A DNA stretch of 64,000 nt, from the NCBI GenBank assembly GCA_902618945.1, contig CACNCK010000001.1, positions 174,160 to 238,159 on the forward strand, given 5' to 3'. A program made the position numbers and the translations under genes. Shown here piece by piece: positions 32,005-42,367 of the stretch (position 1 is the first letter of the stretch; each line of letters starts with the position of its first letter). This DNA comes from an uncultured SAR86 cluster bacterium (GTDB lineage Bacteria > Pseudomonadota > Gammaproteobacteria > Magnimaribacterales > Magnimaribacteraceae). Below the pieces are notes generated by a model that was not told where the DNA came from, made no database searches, and saw only the letters and a list, made by a program, of their open reading frames with translations.

Positions 32005-34548
32005 ATGGGTGAAATTGCTGCTAAGGAAATTGTTCCTGTAGACATAGGACAAGAGCTCAAACAATCTTATCTTGATTACGCCATGAGCGTAATTGTTGGC
32101 AGGGCCTTGCCTGATGCAAGAGACGGATTAAAGCCTGTCCATCGCAGAGTCCTTTTTGCAATGCATGTCTTGAATAATGATTTCGGTAGACCGCATAAGA
32201 AGTCAGCTAGAATAGTTGGAGATGTTATTGGTAAATATCATCCCCACGGAGACAGTGCAGCTTACGAAACTATTGTAAGAATGGCTCAATGGTGGTCTCT
32301 AAGATATCCCTTAGTAGACGGGCAAGGAAATTTTGGATCTATGGATGGAGATGGACCGGCCGCTCAAAGATATACAGAAGTAAGAATGGCCAGAATATCT
32401 CAAGAGTTATTGGCAGACCTTGAAAAGGAAACAGTAAACTATGTAGAGAATTACGATGGCACTGAAATGATGCCAGAAGTTTTACCCACTAAGATTCCAA
32501 ATATGCTCGTGAATGGTTCTGCAGGGATCGCTGTGGGAATGGCTACAAATATGGCTCCTCATAACTTGAGTGAGTCTCTATCTGCTTGTTTAGCCTATAT
32601 AGACAATCCAGAAATTTCAGTTCAAGAGTTAATGGAATTCATACCTGGACCAGACTTTCCTACAGGAGCAATCATTAATGGTAAGGCTGGAATCATTAGT
32701 GCTTACGAAACAGGTAGAGGGCGAGTAAAAATAAGAGCTAAAACTGAATTTGAAGATGAAGAAAAGGATAAGGCCAAAATAATTATTACCGAGATGCCCT
32801 ATCAAGTAGTAAAAGCTAGATTGATTGAAAAAATAGCTGAGCTTTCTAGGGATAAAAAGTTGGAAGGAATAAGAGATATAAGGGATGAATCTGATAAGGA
32901 TGGAATTAGGGTGGTCATTGAACTGAAATCAGGACAAATTCCAGATGTTGTTCTCAATAATCTATATTCTCAAACTCAGATGCAAACTGTTTTTGGCATT
33001 AATAACGTTGCATTAATTGATGGAGAGCCAAAGTTACTGAATCTTAAATCAATACTTTCAGTTTTCTTCAGCCATAGAAAAGAAGTTGTTTCTCGAAGAA
33101 CATTTTTCGATTTGAGAAAAGCCAAAGAAAGAGGGCACATCTTAGAAGGCCTCACTATAGCATTGGCTAATATTGATGAGATGATAGACCTTATCAAGAA
33201 ATCAAAAGAAGGATCAGAAGCAAAGAAGAAATTACTCTCAAAAAAATGGAAACCAGGAAAAATAACTGCAATGCTTGAAAAGGCTGGACCAGATGCTTGT
33301 AAAATTGATGTAACTGATAATTCTGTTGGTCTAATCGGAAAGACTTATCAACTATCTGAACAACAAGCTCAAGCTATATTGGACATGAGATTGCAGAGGC
33401 TTACTGGCCTTGAGCAAGATAAGTTAATTAAAGAATATGAAGAAATAATTGATCACATAACATATTTACTAGAAATACTTGGAGACTCCGAAAGATTAAT
33501 CGAGGTTGTTAAAAAAGAACTTTTGGAAGTTCAAGAGAAATATAAGGATGATAGGCGAACTGAAATACAAGATTCAGCAGCAGATTTAACCGAAGCTGAT
33601 CTGATAACTCCAGAGGATAGAGTCGTTACTATTTCTCATGAAGGTTATGCAAAGACTCAACCACTAGAAGAATATAGGGCACAGAGAAGAGGAGGAACTG
33701 GAAAGACTGCCGCATCAGTTAAAGATGAAGATTTTGTAGAACAGCTATTAGTGGCAAATACCCATACAACACTTCTGTGCTTTTCTAACTTAGGACAAGT
33801 TTACTGGTTGAAAGTATATGAGATTCCTTCTGCTGGACGAGCTGCGAAAGGTCGACCTCTAGTCAATCTTATACAACTCAGTGAGGGTGAAAGAATAACA
33901 AGCATGGTGCCCGTTGAGGAATATGATGACCAACATTTCATTTTAATGGCTACTCGCGCTGGGACAGTCAAAAAGACTGTATTAACAGAATTTCAAAATC
34001 AAAGAAAAGGCGGTAAAAGAGCAATTACTTTAGAAGGTGATGACGAGCTTGTTGGGACTACTGTTACTGATGGTAGCAAATTTGTTATGTTGGTTACTAA
34101 CGCCGGGAAGGCAGCCCATTTTTCTGAAACAGAAGTAAGATCTATGGGAAGAACTGCTAAAGGGGTAAGAGGGATCAAGCTGGAAAAAGATCAGCATGTA
34201 ATTTCCTTAATAATTCCAGAGGAAGAGGCTAGTATTTTTACAGTTAGCGAAAACGGATATGGAAAACGTTCAAAATCTATTGATTTCAGAAAAACTAGAC
34301 GTGGAGCTAAAGGAGTTATTGCAATGCAAATTTCTGAAAGAAATGGCCAGTTAATTGGAGCTGCGCAAGTAAATGAAGATGATGAATTAATGCTCATATC
34401 TGATAAAGGTATGTTGGTCAGAACCAGAGTGTCGGAGGTGAATATAATTGGAAGAAATACCCAAGGCGTTACTGTGATTAGATTAAAAGATTCAGAAAAG
34501 TTAATTAGCATCGCTCCTATTAGTGAAGAGTTCATAGGAGATGAATAA
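32005..34548 (+). CDS. gyrA: DNA gyrase subunit A
   Basis: An 847-residue type IIA topoisomerase subunit. Catalytic Tyr123 in QRYTEVRM. The quinolone-determining segment HGDSAAYETIVRMAQ keeps Ser84 (E. coli Ser83) and has Glu88 (E. coli Asp87), a natural variant in many bacteria. The GyrA box QRRGGTGK, diagnostic of gyrase as opposed to ParC, is present in the C-terminal beta-pinwheel. It heads a long run of genes with gaps of at most 8 bp or overlaps down to ihfB; its stop shares a base with the serC ATG. Confidence 0.98.
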   Translation: MGEIAAKEIVPVDIGQELKQSYLDYAMSVIVGRALPDARDGLKPVHRRVLFAMHVLNNDFGRPHKKSARIVGDVIGKYHPHGDSAAYETIVRMAQWWSLRYPLVDGQGNFGSMDGDGPAAQRYTEVRMARISQELLADLEKETVNYVENYDGTEMMPEVLPTKIPNMLVNGSAGIAVGMATNMAPHNLSESLSACLAYIDNPEISVQELMEFIPGPDFPTGAIINGKAGIISAYETGRGRVKIRAKTEFEDEEKDKAKIIITEMPYQVVKARLIEKIAELSRDKKLEGIRDIRDESDKDGIRVVIELKSGQIPDVVLNNLYSQTQMQTVFGINNVALIDGEPKLLNLKSILSVFFSHRKEVVSRRTFFDLRKAKERGHILEGLTIALANIDEMIDLIKKSKEGSEAKKKLLSKKWKPGKITAMLEKAGPDACKIDVTDNSVGLIGKTYQLSEQQAQAILDMRLQRLTGLEQDKLIKEYEEIIDHITYLLEILGDSERLIEVVKKELLEVQEKYKDDRRTEIQDSAADLTEADLITPEDRVVTISHEGYAKTQPLEEYRAQRRGGTGKTAASVKDEDFVEQLLVANTHTTLLCFSNLGQVYWLKVYEIPSAGRAAKGRPLVNLIQLSEGERITSMVPVEEYDDQHFILMATRAGTVKKTVLTEFQNQRKGGKRAITLEGDDELVGTTVTDGSKFVMLVTNAGKAAHFSETEVRSMGRTAKGVRGIKLEKDQHVISLIIPEEEASIFTVSENGYGKRSKSIDFRKTRRGAKGVIAMQISERNGQLIGAAQVNEDDELMLISDKGMLVRTRVSEVNIIGRNTQGVTVIRLKDSEKLISIAPISEEFIGDE

Positions 34549-35627
34549 TGCCAAGAAAATTTAATTTTGGTGCCGGTCCAGCAACAATGCCGGAATCTGT
34601 TTTAACTGAGGTACAAGAAGAGTTATTAGATTGGAATGGTCTGGGACTGTCTGTAATGGAAATAAGTCATAGAAGTCCTGAGTTCATAGAAATTGCTAAA
34701 CAAGCAGAAAGTGACTTTCGAGATTTATTATCTATTTCCGACGAGTATGCTGTGTTATTCACACATGGTGGAGCAACTATGCAAAATGCTATGGTACCTT
34801 TAAATTTAGCTTCTCCGGAGGGCAATGTTGATTATGTAAATAGCGGACACTGGGCCAAACGTTCCATCAAAGAGGCCGAAAGATATACAAATGTTAATAT
34901 CGCTGCCACCTCTGAAGAAGAAGATTTTAGATACTTTCCCGCTCAAGATTCCTGGAAATTTTCTGATAATTCATCCTATGTGCATTACACCCCTAATGAA
35001 ACAATTGGTGGTTTGTGTTTAAGAACACTTCATAAATGTGAGATACCTGTTGTAGCTGATTATTCTTCAGGTATCCTATCTGAACCTATTGACGTAAGTA
35101 AATTCTCATTAATTTATGGAGGAGCTCAAAAGAATATTGGCCCCTCGGGCCTCGGTTTTGTGATTGTAAAGAAAGATTTATTGGGAAAAGCCCAATCCAT
35201 TACTCCTAATCTTTTAAATTATGCTCTAATTAATGAAGGCGAGTCTATGTCTAATACTCCTCCAACTTTTGCTTGGTATGTTGCTGGTAAAGTATTTAAA
35301 TGGCTAAAATCTTTAGGAGGAGTTGAAGCTATTTCTAGAATAAATAATAGGAAAGCCAACAAGTTATATGACTATATTGATTCTTCAGATTTCTATTCGA
35401 ATAATATAAATGTAGAAAATAGATCGATTATGAATGTTCCCTTTTTGCTAGGGAATGAAGATTTAAATGATAAGTTCCTTGAGGAATCTAAAGAAGCTGG
35501 TTTGTTGGCTTTGAAGGGTCACAGATCTGTTGGAGGAATGAGAGCTAGTATCTATAACGGTCTTCCTGAAGAAGCAGTAGATGCTTTAATTGAATTTATG
35601 GATGTCTTTCAAAAAGAATATAGTTAA
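34548..35627 (+). CDS. serC: Phosphoserine aminotransferase
   Basis: A 359-residue class V PLP aminotransferase acting in serine synthesis and in the PLP pathway. N-terminal KFNFGAGPATMPESVL, the MEISHRSPEF segment, and the PLP lysine in GGAQKNIGPSGLG (Lys195). Length and N-terminus match E. coli SerC (362). It is translationally coupled to gyrA by TAATG and followed by pheA after 6 bp, an order known from Pseudomonas. Confidence 0.96.
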   Translation: MPRKFNFGAGPATMPESVLTEVQEELLDWNGLGLSVMEISHRSPEFIEIAKQAESDFRDLLSISDEYAVLFTHGGATMQNAMVPLNLASPEGNVDYVNSGHWAKRSIKEAERYTNVNIAATSEEEDFRYFPAQDSWKFSDNSSYVHYTPNETIGGLCLRTLHKCEIPVVADYSSGILSEPIDVSKFSLIYGGAQKNIGPSGLGFVIVKKDLLGKAQSITPNLLNYALINEGESMSNTPPTFAWYVAGKVFKWLKSLGGVEAISRINNRKANKLYDYIDSSDFYSNNINVENRSIMNVPFLLGNEDLNDKFLEESKEAGLLALKGHRSVGGMRASIYNGLPEEAVDALIEFMDVFQKEYS

Positions 35628-35633
35628 TTTGGA

Positions 35634-36710
35634 ATGTCTAAAAACAGCGATCTATTTAAAATCAGAGACAAAATTGATTCTCTTGATAACCAAATACTAT
35701 CTTTACTAAATGATCGTGCAGAACTAGCTATTCAGGCTGGTCAGGTTAAGGAAGATTCTATTAAATATAAACCAGCCAGAGAATCTTCAATTTTAAAGAG
35801 GGTAATGGATTTAAATGAAGGGCCTTTAGAGTCGGAACAAGTCAAAAACGTTTTTAATGAAATAATTTCGAGTTGCAGATCAACTGAATCAACTTTCACA
35901 ATATCTTATTTAGGCCCTGAAGGGACATTTTCAGAATCAGCACTTCAAGGACAATTTGGTAAATCAGTGGACAAGATTCCTGAGGAAACCATACGCTCGA
36001 TTTTTGAATCTGTTGATCGGGGAGATTCTGATTTTGGTATTGTGCCAATAGAAAACTCTACTGAAGGATCTGTTAATTCTACTTTAGATTGTCTAGGCGA
36101 GTTCAATCTTAAAATTTGTGGCGAGATAGAAATGGAAATCCATCACAATCTACTGGGACATAATAAACCATTGCCTAAGGATGGGTTTGAGATTCACGCT
36201 CATGAACAAACCCTGGGACAATGCAGAGCATGGTTAGAGTCTTATTGTCCAGAAGTGAAATTAGTTAGTGTAAGTAGCAATGCGCAAGCAGCTTCAAATG
36301 TCACAGAAGATAATTCAGTAATTGCTATCGCAGGTGAACTGGCTGCAGAGAAATATGGTTTAGATATCCTTAGCAAAAATATTGAAGATTATTCGAGCAA
36401 TACAACACGGTTTTTAACTATAGGTAATATAGAATCAGGACAAACTGATTCTGATAAAACATCTATTATGGCTACCACAAAGAATGAAGAGGGTGCTCTC
36501 TATTCTCTACTAGAGCCCTTTAATAAATTAAATGTTAACTTGTCTCACTTGACTTATAGACCTTCAAAAGTAAATAAGTGGCAGTATTCATTCTTTATAG
36601 ATTTTGATGGACACAAAGACGAGGATCTCTTGAAAGAATTATTATCTAGCCTAGCCAGTAAGGAAATTGAAGTGAAGATTCTTGGTTCTTATCCCAAATC
36701 ATTAGGATAA
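35634..36710 (+). CDS. pheA: Bifunctional chorismate mutase/prephenate dehydratase
   Basis: A 358-residue P-protein: AroQ chorismate mutase (about 1-85, IRDKIDSLDNQILSLLNDRAELA), prephenate dehydratase (about 95-270, SYLGPEGTFSESAL, VPIENSTEGSVNSTLD, and NTTRFLTIG with the catalytic Thr), and a C-terminal ACT domain (LLEPFNKLNVNLSHLTYRPS) that binds phenylalanine for feedback inhibition. No attenuator leader precedes it, and it is internal to the supraoperon. Confidence 0.96.
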   Translation: MSKNSDLFKIRDKIDSLDNQILSLLNDRAELAIQAGQVKEDSIKYKPARESSILKRVMDLNEGPLESEQVKNVFNEIISSCRSTESTFTISYLGPEGTFSESALQGQFGKSVDKIPEETIRSIFESVDRGDSDFGIVPIENSTEGSVNSTLDCLGEFNLKICGEIEMEIHHNLLGHNKPLPKDGFEIHAHEQTLGQCRAWLESYCPEVKLVSVSSNAQAASNVTEDNSVIAIAGELAAEKYGLDILSKNIEDYSSNTTRFLTIGNIESGQTDSDKTSIMATTKNEEGALYSLLEPFNKLNVNLSHLTYRPSKVNKWQYSFFIDFDGHKDEDLLKELLSSLASKEIEVKILGSYPKSLG

Positions 36711-36713
36711 TTT

Positions 36714-37802
36714 ATGGATTTAAAAAAATTAGTTAATAAAGGGATAGATAGTCTCAGTCCTTATGAACCTGGCAAGCCAATTGAAGATCTAGAAAGAGAA
36801 ATTGGAATCAAGAATGCAATTAAACTAGCCAGTAATGAGAATCCTATAGGACCCAGTCCAAAGGTTCTGCAGTCAATAGATGCAATATTAAAAGAAACCC
36901 ATAGATATCCAGATGGGAATGCAACTAGGCTGAAGGACAGCATTGCTAAAAAATTTAATACTTCACCAAATCAAGTGACAATCGGTAATGGATCTAATGA
37001 CATAATCGAGTTTATTGCACGCAGTTTTTTAGGGCCTGATGATAGTGCTATTTATTCTGAACACGCATTCGCTGTCTATCCATTAGTCGTAAAAGCTGTT
37101 GGAGCCAGAGGCATAGAAGTCCCGGCTAAGGACTTTTCTCATGATCTTGAAGCAATGCTCAAGGCAATAGAGGAAAATACAAAATTAATCTTTATTGCTA
37201 ATCCCAATAATCCAACTGGTTCTTTTGTTGAGCTTGATGAGTTACTGGATTTTTTAGAGAAAGTGCCTGAAGACATAATAGTATTATTAGATCAAGCTTA
37301 TTTTGACTACTCTTCGTTTGAAACTAGAGATGCTAATTTTGATATCTTAAGAAAATTTCCAAATCTTGTAATGAGTAGAAGTTTTTCTAAAGCTTACGGC
37401 TTAGCCGGATTTAGAGTTGGCTTCTCTGTTTCATCAGAAGATATAGCTAATTACCTTAATAGAGTTAGACAACCCTTTAATGCTAATTCCCTTGCTCTTT
37501 ATGCTGCAGAGAAAGCTTTGGAAGATGACGAATACATGAATCAATGCCTTCAACTCAACTCTGAGCAAAAGAAAGTAATTTATGAGGGTCTTAATTCACA
37601 AGGATACGAATATCTCCCCAGTAGAGCAAATTTTATATCCTTTGACTGCAAGAAAGATTCAAACTATGCCTTTAACAAATTACTTCACGAAGGAGTGATA
37701 GTTAGATCCTTGGGTGTATATAAGATGCCTAATTTCTTAAGAGTTTCCATAGGCTTGCCGGAAGAAAATCTTCTTTTTCTAGAGAAATTAAAACTAACTT
37801 AG
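36714..37802 (+). CDS. hisC: Histidinol-phosphate/aromatic aminotransferase
   Basis: A 362-residue class I/II PLP aminotransferase of the HisC family. LASNENPIGPSPKVL near 40, HRYPDGNATRLKDSIA, NPNNPTGSF, and PLP Lys226 in SRSFSKAYGLAGFRVG. Its position between pheA and tyrA suggests it also transaminates phenylpyruvate and 4-hydroxyphenylpyruvate, as the hisC2-type genes in Pseudomonas are thought to do. No other his gene is in the window. Confidence 0.92.
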   Translation: MDLKKLVNKGIDSLSPYEPGKPIEDLEREIGIKNAIKLASNENPIGPSPKVLQSIDAILKETHRYPDGNATRLKDSIAKKFNTSPNQVTIGNGSNDIIEFIARSFLGPDDSAIYSEHAFAVYPLVVKAVGARGIEVPAKDFSHDLEAMLKAIEENTKLIFIANPNNPTGSFVELDELLDFLEKVPEDIIVLLDQAYFDYSSFETRDANFDILRKFPNLVMSRSFSKAYGLAGFRVGFSVSSEDIANYLNRVRQPFNANSLALYAAEKALEDDEYMNQCLQLNSEQKKVIYEGLNSQGYEYLPSRANFISFDCKKDSNYAFNKLLHEGVIVRSLGVYKMPNFLRVSIGLPEENLLFLEKLKLT

Positions 37803-37808
37803 AGTTAG

Positions 37809-38690
37809 ATGAGCAACCTAAAAGAATTTGATGATATCTTAATTGTTGGTTTAGGACTAATCGGCGGATCGATTGCAAAGAAAATCAAAGAGATTGATTA
37901 TTCAGCAAATGTATATGGGTTTGATGAAAATCTAGAAATACTCAAAGAAGCAAATTCAAAAGATCTCGTGATCAATGATAAGGAGATTGATCTTAAAAAC
38001 TCTAAAAACCTTTTAGTAATATTTTGTGTTCCAGTCTTATCCTTCAAAAAGGCTTTGAACTCTGTCATAAAACACTTACCTTCACAAAATATAATATTTA
38101 CTGATACTTTGAGTACAAAAACTGAAATTTTCAATACCCTGTCAGATGAGTTTAATGACATTTTAGGTAACTTTGTTTTATCCCATCCAATCGCAGGTTC
38201 TGAAAAAAGCAGTTTATACAATTCTAAGAAAGCTCTATTTGAAAAGAAAGTGGTCGTAATTTCACCTCACGAAAAAAATAATCAGAATCATATCGATAAA
38301 GTCGCTAATTTTTGGAGGTTGCTAGGATCATCCACAAAGATTCTCTCTTACAAAGATCATGACTTTTTGTTCTCTAAAACAAGTCATTTACCACATGTAA
38401 TATCTTACTCTCTGACCGAAAGCTTATTTAAAAATTTAGGTGATAAAACTTTCGATTTCTCTGGTGGAAGTCTGGAGGATTACACTCGTATTGCATCTAG
38501 CGATCCACTTATGTGGAAAGATATTATGATTTCTAACCATCAAAATATTTTGGAATCAATAGAAGATTTTGAAGAGAGTCTTACAAATTTAAAGGGCCTA
38601 ATTAAGAAAAAAGATGAGAAAGCGCTAGTTGATTACTTTAATAGAGTAAAGATCTCGAGAGATAATTCAGTCAAATCCGATGAACTTTAA
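37809..38690 (+). CDS. tyrA: Prephenate (arogenate) dehydrogenase
   Basis: A 293-residue NAD(P)-dependent dehydrogenase in tyrosine synthesis. Rossmann motif LIVGLGLIGGSIAKKIKE (11-28), SHPIAGSEKSS, and HLPHVISYSLTES. It has no fused chorismate mutase, since PheA carries that activity. Its last 11 bp overlap aroA. Preference for prephenate or arogenate cannot be settled by eye. Confidence 0.93.
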   Translation: MSNLKEFDDILIVGLGLIGGSIAKKIKEIDYSANVYGFDENLEILKEANSKDLVINDKEIDLKNSKNLLVIFCVPVLSFKKALNSVIKHLPSQNIIFTDTLSTKTEIFNTLSDEFNDILGNFVLSHPIAGSEKSSLYNSKKALFEKKVVVISPHEKNNQNHIDKVANFWRLLGSSTKILSYKDHDFLFSKTSHLPHVISYSLTESLFKNLGDKTFDFSGGSLEDYTRIASSDPLMWKDIMISNHQNILESIEDFEESLTNLKGLIKKKDEKALVDYFNRVKISRDNSVKSDEL

Positions 38691-40014
38691 AGTTAAGAAA
38701 GGAAAGGGTGTGAGGGGTGATATCACAATTCCTGGAGATAAGTCCATATCTCATAGGTCGATAATGTGTGCATCTCTTGCAGAAGGAAAATCAAAAATTT
38801 ATGGATTCTTGGAAGGAGAAGATTGTTTAGCTACCAAACTCGCCTTTCAAGACATGGGTGTTAATTTCGAAACAAATATAGATGAAATAACAGTCCATGG
38901 TTCAGGTTTATATGGATTGAAGGAACCTAAAAAAGAGATTAATTTGGGCAACTCTGGAACATCTATAAGGTTGCTGAGTGGAATATTATCTGGCCAGAAG
39001 TTTTCTTCAACTCTTAAGGGAGATGAGTCTTTATCATCTAGACCTATGGATAGAATCATTGAACCTCTGTGTCTGATGGGTGCAAATATAAAGTCTCAAA
39101 ACTCTGGACGACCTCCTTTAGAAATTGGTAAGTCAGATATGCTTAATTCAATAAACTATGAACTTCCTGTCGCAAGCGCTCAAGTGAAATCATGTATTTT
39201 ATTTGCAAGCCTTTACTCTGAAGGAAAGACGATTGTTAGAGAGAAGCAAACAACTCGTAATCACACAGAAATAATGTTCAAGCAATTTGGAGTGCCGTTG
39301 AGTATTCGAGATGCTGACTATGGAAGAGATATAGAAATGTATACTCCATCAAGCTTAAAAAGTACGGAAATTGATATTCCAGGAGACTTCTCTTCTGCGG
39401 CTTTCTTTATTTTGGCAGCATTAATAATCCCTAATTCAAATTTAACAATTAAAAATGTAGGTATGAATGAAACTCGCACAGCATTACTAAATGCCTTTCA
39501 GGAAATGGGTGCTGAAATAGACATAACTAATAAAAGGGGAGAATTTGAACCTCGAGCTGATTTAAATGTTAAATTCTCAAAACTAAAAGGTATTAATCTT
39601 GATACTAAGTTGGTACCTAATTTGATTGATGAATTACCGGCCCTCTTTATCGCCGCGGCTATGTCATCTGGTTCAACTGCTGTTAGAGATGCAGAAGAAT
39701 TAAGGCATAAAGAATCTGATAGGCTAGAAGCTATGGGAGATGTCCTTGGATCACTTGGTGTTGATTTTAATATGTTCCAAGATGGAATAAACATTAGTGG
39801 TGTCGATGATAACAAAGCACTTAGTCCTTTCGAAAGAGTAAGAATCAATTCTTTTGGTGATCACAGAATAGCAATGTCTTCAGCAATTGCATGTAGTCTT
39901 CTTGATCAAGACTCACTTGTAATTAACACTGATAATGTAAACACTTCATTTCCTACATTTTTGAAGATTGCAAATCAGGTGGGGTTAGATATTAGTTTGG
40001 AGAAGAGTTCATGA
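38680..40014 (+). CDS. aroA: 3-phosphoshikimate 1-carboxyvinyltransferase (EPSP synthase)
   Basis: A 444-residue enzyme of the shikimate pathway. GDKSISHRSIMCASLAEG (18-35), the GLYGL/NLGNSGTSIRLLSGIL motif near 85-105, SSRPMDRI, and RHKESDRLEAMGDVLGSLG near the end. LGNSGTSIRLL has Ser-Gly-Thr where E. coli has Ala-Gly-Thr-Ala-Met-Arg, which suggests the class II type (inference). Overlaps tyrA by 11 bp and cmk by 4 bp. Confidence 0.96.
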   Translation: MNFKVKKGKGVRGDITIPGDKSISHRSIMCASLAEGKSKIYGFLEGEDCLATKLAFQDMGVNFETNIDEITVHGSGLYGLKEPKKEINLGNSGTSIRLLSGILSGQKFSSTLKGDESLSSRPMDRIIEPLCLMGANIKSQNSGRPPLEIGKSDMLNSINYELPVASAQVKSCILFASLYSEGKTIVREKQTTRNHTEIMFKQFGVPLSIRDADYGRDIEMYTPSSLKSTEIDIPGDFSSAAFFILAALIIPNSNLTIKNVGMNETRTALLNAFQEMGAEIDITNKRGEFEPRADLNVKFSKLKGINLDTKLVPNLIDELPALFIAAAMSSGSTAVRDAEELRHKESDRLEAMGDVLGSLGVDFNMFQDGINISGVDDNKALSPFERVRINSFGDHRIAMSSAIACSLLDQDSLVINTDNVNTSFPTFLKIANQVGLDISLEKSS

Positions 40015-40673
40015 TACCTGTCATAACAATAGATGGTCCTAGCGGTGCTGGAAAAGGAACAATTGCTCAAATGCTGGCTATTGAATTGAACTGGAATATT
40101 TTGGATAGCGGTGCTTTGTATAGAACATTAGCTTATTTCATGAAAGAAAACTCTATCGGCATAGAGAATTTTGAAGAAAATCATAATATGTTAAAAACAA
40201 GATTTAAGGTTTCATTCGATCCAGGCACTCCTGGAGAGCCAGTTAGAGTTTTGTTTGAGAATCAAGATATTACGTCTATTGTAAGAACAGAGAGGATGGC
40301 TCAATTAACATCAGATTTGGCTGCAGAACCGACAATAAGGGAATTTATCAAGCCTTGTCAGAGAGAGTTTATGACTCCTCCAGGCTTGATTGCAGATGGT
40401 AGAGATATGGGTACAGTCATTTTTCCCGATGCGAAACATAAAATCTTCCTAACTGCCTCAGCAGAAGAAAGAGCCAAAAGAAGGCAAACACAGTTGAAAA
40501 GACAGGGTTTGGAGGTTAACATGCGATCTCTTTTACTTGAATTGGAGGAGAGGGACAGAAAGGATACCGATAGAGAACATTCTCCATTGGTCCCTGCTGA
40601 TGACTCAATAACAATTGACACAACTAACCTTGACCCTGAAGGAGTGGTAAGGGAAATAAAAAATAACCTTTAA
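40011..40673 (+). CDS. cmk: Cytidylate kinase
   Basis: A 220-residue (d)CMP kinase. P-loop ITIDGPSGAGKGTIAQMLA (5-23), LDSGALYRTLAYF, LIADGRDMGTVIFPDA and RAKRRQTQLKRQG in the LID. The cmk-rpsA-ihfB order is universal in gammaproteobacteria; rpsA begins 8 bp later. Confidence 0.97.
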   Translation: MIPVITIDGPSGAGKGTIAQMLAIELNWNILDSGALYRTLAYFMKENSIGIENFEENHNMLKTRFKVSFDPGTPGEPVRVLFENQDITSIVRTERMAQLTSDLAAEPTIREFIKPCQREFMTPPGLIADGRDMGTVIFPDAKHKIFLTASAEERAKRRQTQLKRQGLEVNMRSLLLELEERDRKDTDREHSPLVPADDSITIDTTNLDPEGVVREIKNNL

Positions 40674-40681
40674 AGAAAACT

Positions 40682-42367
40682 ATGGCAGCAAATTTTGAAC
40701 AATTATTAGATGATAATTTAAGTACTGTAATTATGAAACCGGGCAGCCTAGTGACCGGCATCGTCATTGATATTTTAGATAACCATGTAGTGGTTCATGT
40801 GGGCCTAAAATCTGAGGCAGTTGTTCAGATATCAGAGTTTTACAACGAATCAGGTGAGTTGGAACTTGCAAAAGGTGACGAAGTCCAATTAACACTCGAA
40901 GCCATCGAGGATGGTCATGGAAATACGCGTGTATCTAGAGAGAAGGCCATAAAACAAGAAGTTTGGAAAAGAATAGAAGATTGTTTAGCGCAAGATTCAA
41001 TACTTAAGGGTTTAATTACTGGTTCAGTTAAAGGTGGAATGACAGTTGATGTGCAAGGTATAAAGGCTTTCTTGCCAGGGTCTCTTGCCGAGGTAGTCCC
41101 TACAAAAGATCTCGAACATTTAGTAGGCAATTATGAAGAATTTAAAGTTATTAAACTTGATAAAGATAAAAATAATGTAGTTCTTTCAAGAAAGGCCGTT
41201 CTCCAAGAAGCTAATTCAGAGGAAAGAGAAAAACTTCTCGCTACCCTTGCTGAAGGGCAAGTTGTAAAAGGTGTTGTGAAGAATCTAACTGATTATGGTG
41301 CTTTTGTTGATTTAGGAGGAATAGATGGCCTCTTACATATTACTGATATTTCATGGAGTAGAATCAATCATCCGTCAGAAGCTATTAAGATTGGAGAAAA
41401 GCTCGATGTTAAAATAATTAAGTACCTTGCTGAGGAAAAGAAAGTTTCTCTTGGTATAAAACAATTAGTAGACGATCCATGGGTTGGGATAGAGTCCAAA
41501 TTCCCTCTTAACACATCCGTAATGGCAACTGTCACAAATCTGACAGATTATGGTTTCTTTGCTGAAATAGAAAATGGGGTAGAAGGATTAGTTCATGTTT
41601 CAGAAATTGACTGGACAAATAAAAATATCCATCCCTCTAAAGTAGTCCAACTCAAGGACCAAGTTGAAGTGATGATCCTTGAGGTTGATGAAGAAAAAAG
41701 AAGGATTTCTCTAGGTCTAAAACAACTTAGAGAAAATCCATGGCAAGTTTTTGAACATACACATAACGAGGGCGATAAAGTCACCGGAGCAATCAAATCC
41801 ATCACTGATTTCGGAGTCTTTATTGAATTAGACGGAGGTATTGATGGTTTAGTTCATCTCTCTGATATTTCTTGGGATGAAAGTGAGGAATCCATAAGAT
41901 CCTTGAATAAAGGAGATATGATCGAAGCGCTGGTTTTGTCAATAGAAGCTAACAGAGAAAGGATTTCACTTGGCATTAAACAATTAATTTCTGATTCTTT
42001 CAGTGATTATGCGGATGCAAACAAAAAAGGCACTAGAGTTAAAGCTAAAATTATTGACTCTTCTGAAGATAAAATTAACTTAGAGCTCAGTAAAGATGTT
42101 AAAGGTTACTTACCAATGAAGGATTTCACTAATTCAATGTCGGAAATACCCATAGAAGAAGGTAAGGAGATTGAGGTAGTGATTGCAAATATCAATCGAA
42201 AAGATAGAGAAATAATTCTTTCTTTGAGGGCCCTAGAAAAGCAAGATGAGAAAAGTGCTTTAAAAGACAATGCTTTGAAAAATAAAGAAATTGAAGAAGC
42301 ATCTAAATCAAATATTGGTGATCTAATTAAAGCTGAGATGGAAGAAACCGATAAAGTAGATGAATAA
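40682..42367 (+). CDS. rpsA: 30S ribosomal protein S1
   Basis: A 561-residue protein with six S1/OB domains (about one per 85 residues, recognisable by GxVxxxxxxGxFVxLxxxxGLxHxSxxSW patterns at, for example, NLTDYGAFVDLGGIDGLLHI, NLTDYGFFAEIENGVEGLVH and SITDFGVFIELDGGIDGLVH). It binds mRNA and unfolds leaders for initiation, which matters in a genome where several genes lack Shine-Dalgarno sites. Length equals E. coli S1 (557). Overlaps ihfB by 8 bp. Confidence 0.97.
   Translation: MAANFEQLLDDNLSTVIMKPGSLVTGIVIDILDNHVVVHVGLKSEAVVQISEFYNESGELELAKGDEVQLTLEAIEDGHGNTRVSREKAIKQEVWKRIEDCLAQDSILKGLITGSVKGGMTVDVQGIKAFLPGSLAEVVPTKDLEHLVGNYEEFKVIKLDKDKNNVVLSRKAVLQEANSEEREKLLATLAEGQVVKGVVKNLTDYGAFVDLGGIDGLLHITDISWSRINHPSEAIKIGEKLDVKIIKYLAEEKKVSLGIKQLVDDPWVGIESKFPLNTSVMATVTNLTDYGFFAEIENGVEGLVHVSEIDWTNKNIHPSKVVQLKDQVEVMILEVDEEKRRISLGLKQLRENPWQVFEHTHNEGDKVTGAIKSITDFGVFIELDGGIDGLVHLSDISWDESEESIRSLNKGDMIEALVLSIEANRERISLGIKQLISDSFSDYADANKKGTRVKAKIIDSSEDKINLELSKDVKGYLPMKDFTNSMSEIPIEEGKEIEVVIANINRKDREIILSLRALEKQDEKSALKDNALKNKEIEEASKSNIGDLIKAEMEETDKVDE

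Noticed and set aside
32245-32290. Glu88 in GyrA as a quinolone-resistance mutation
   Set aside because: Glu at this site is the wild-type residue in many bacteria, and Ser84 is retained.
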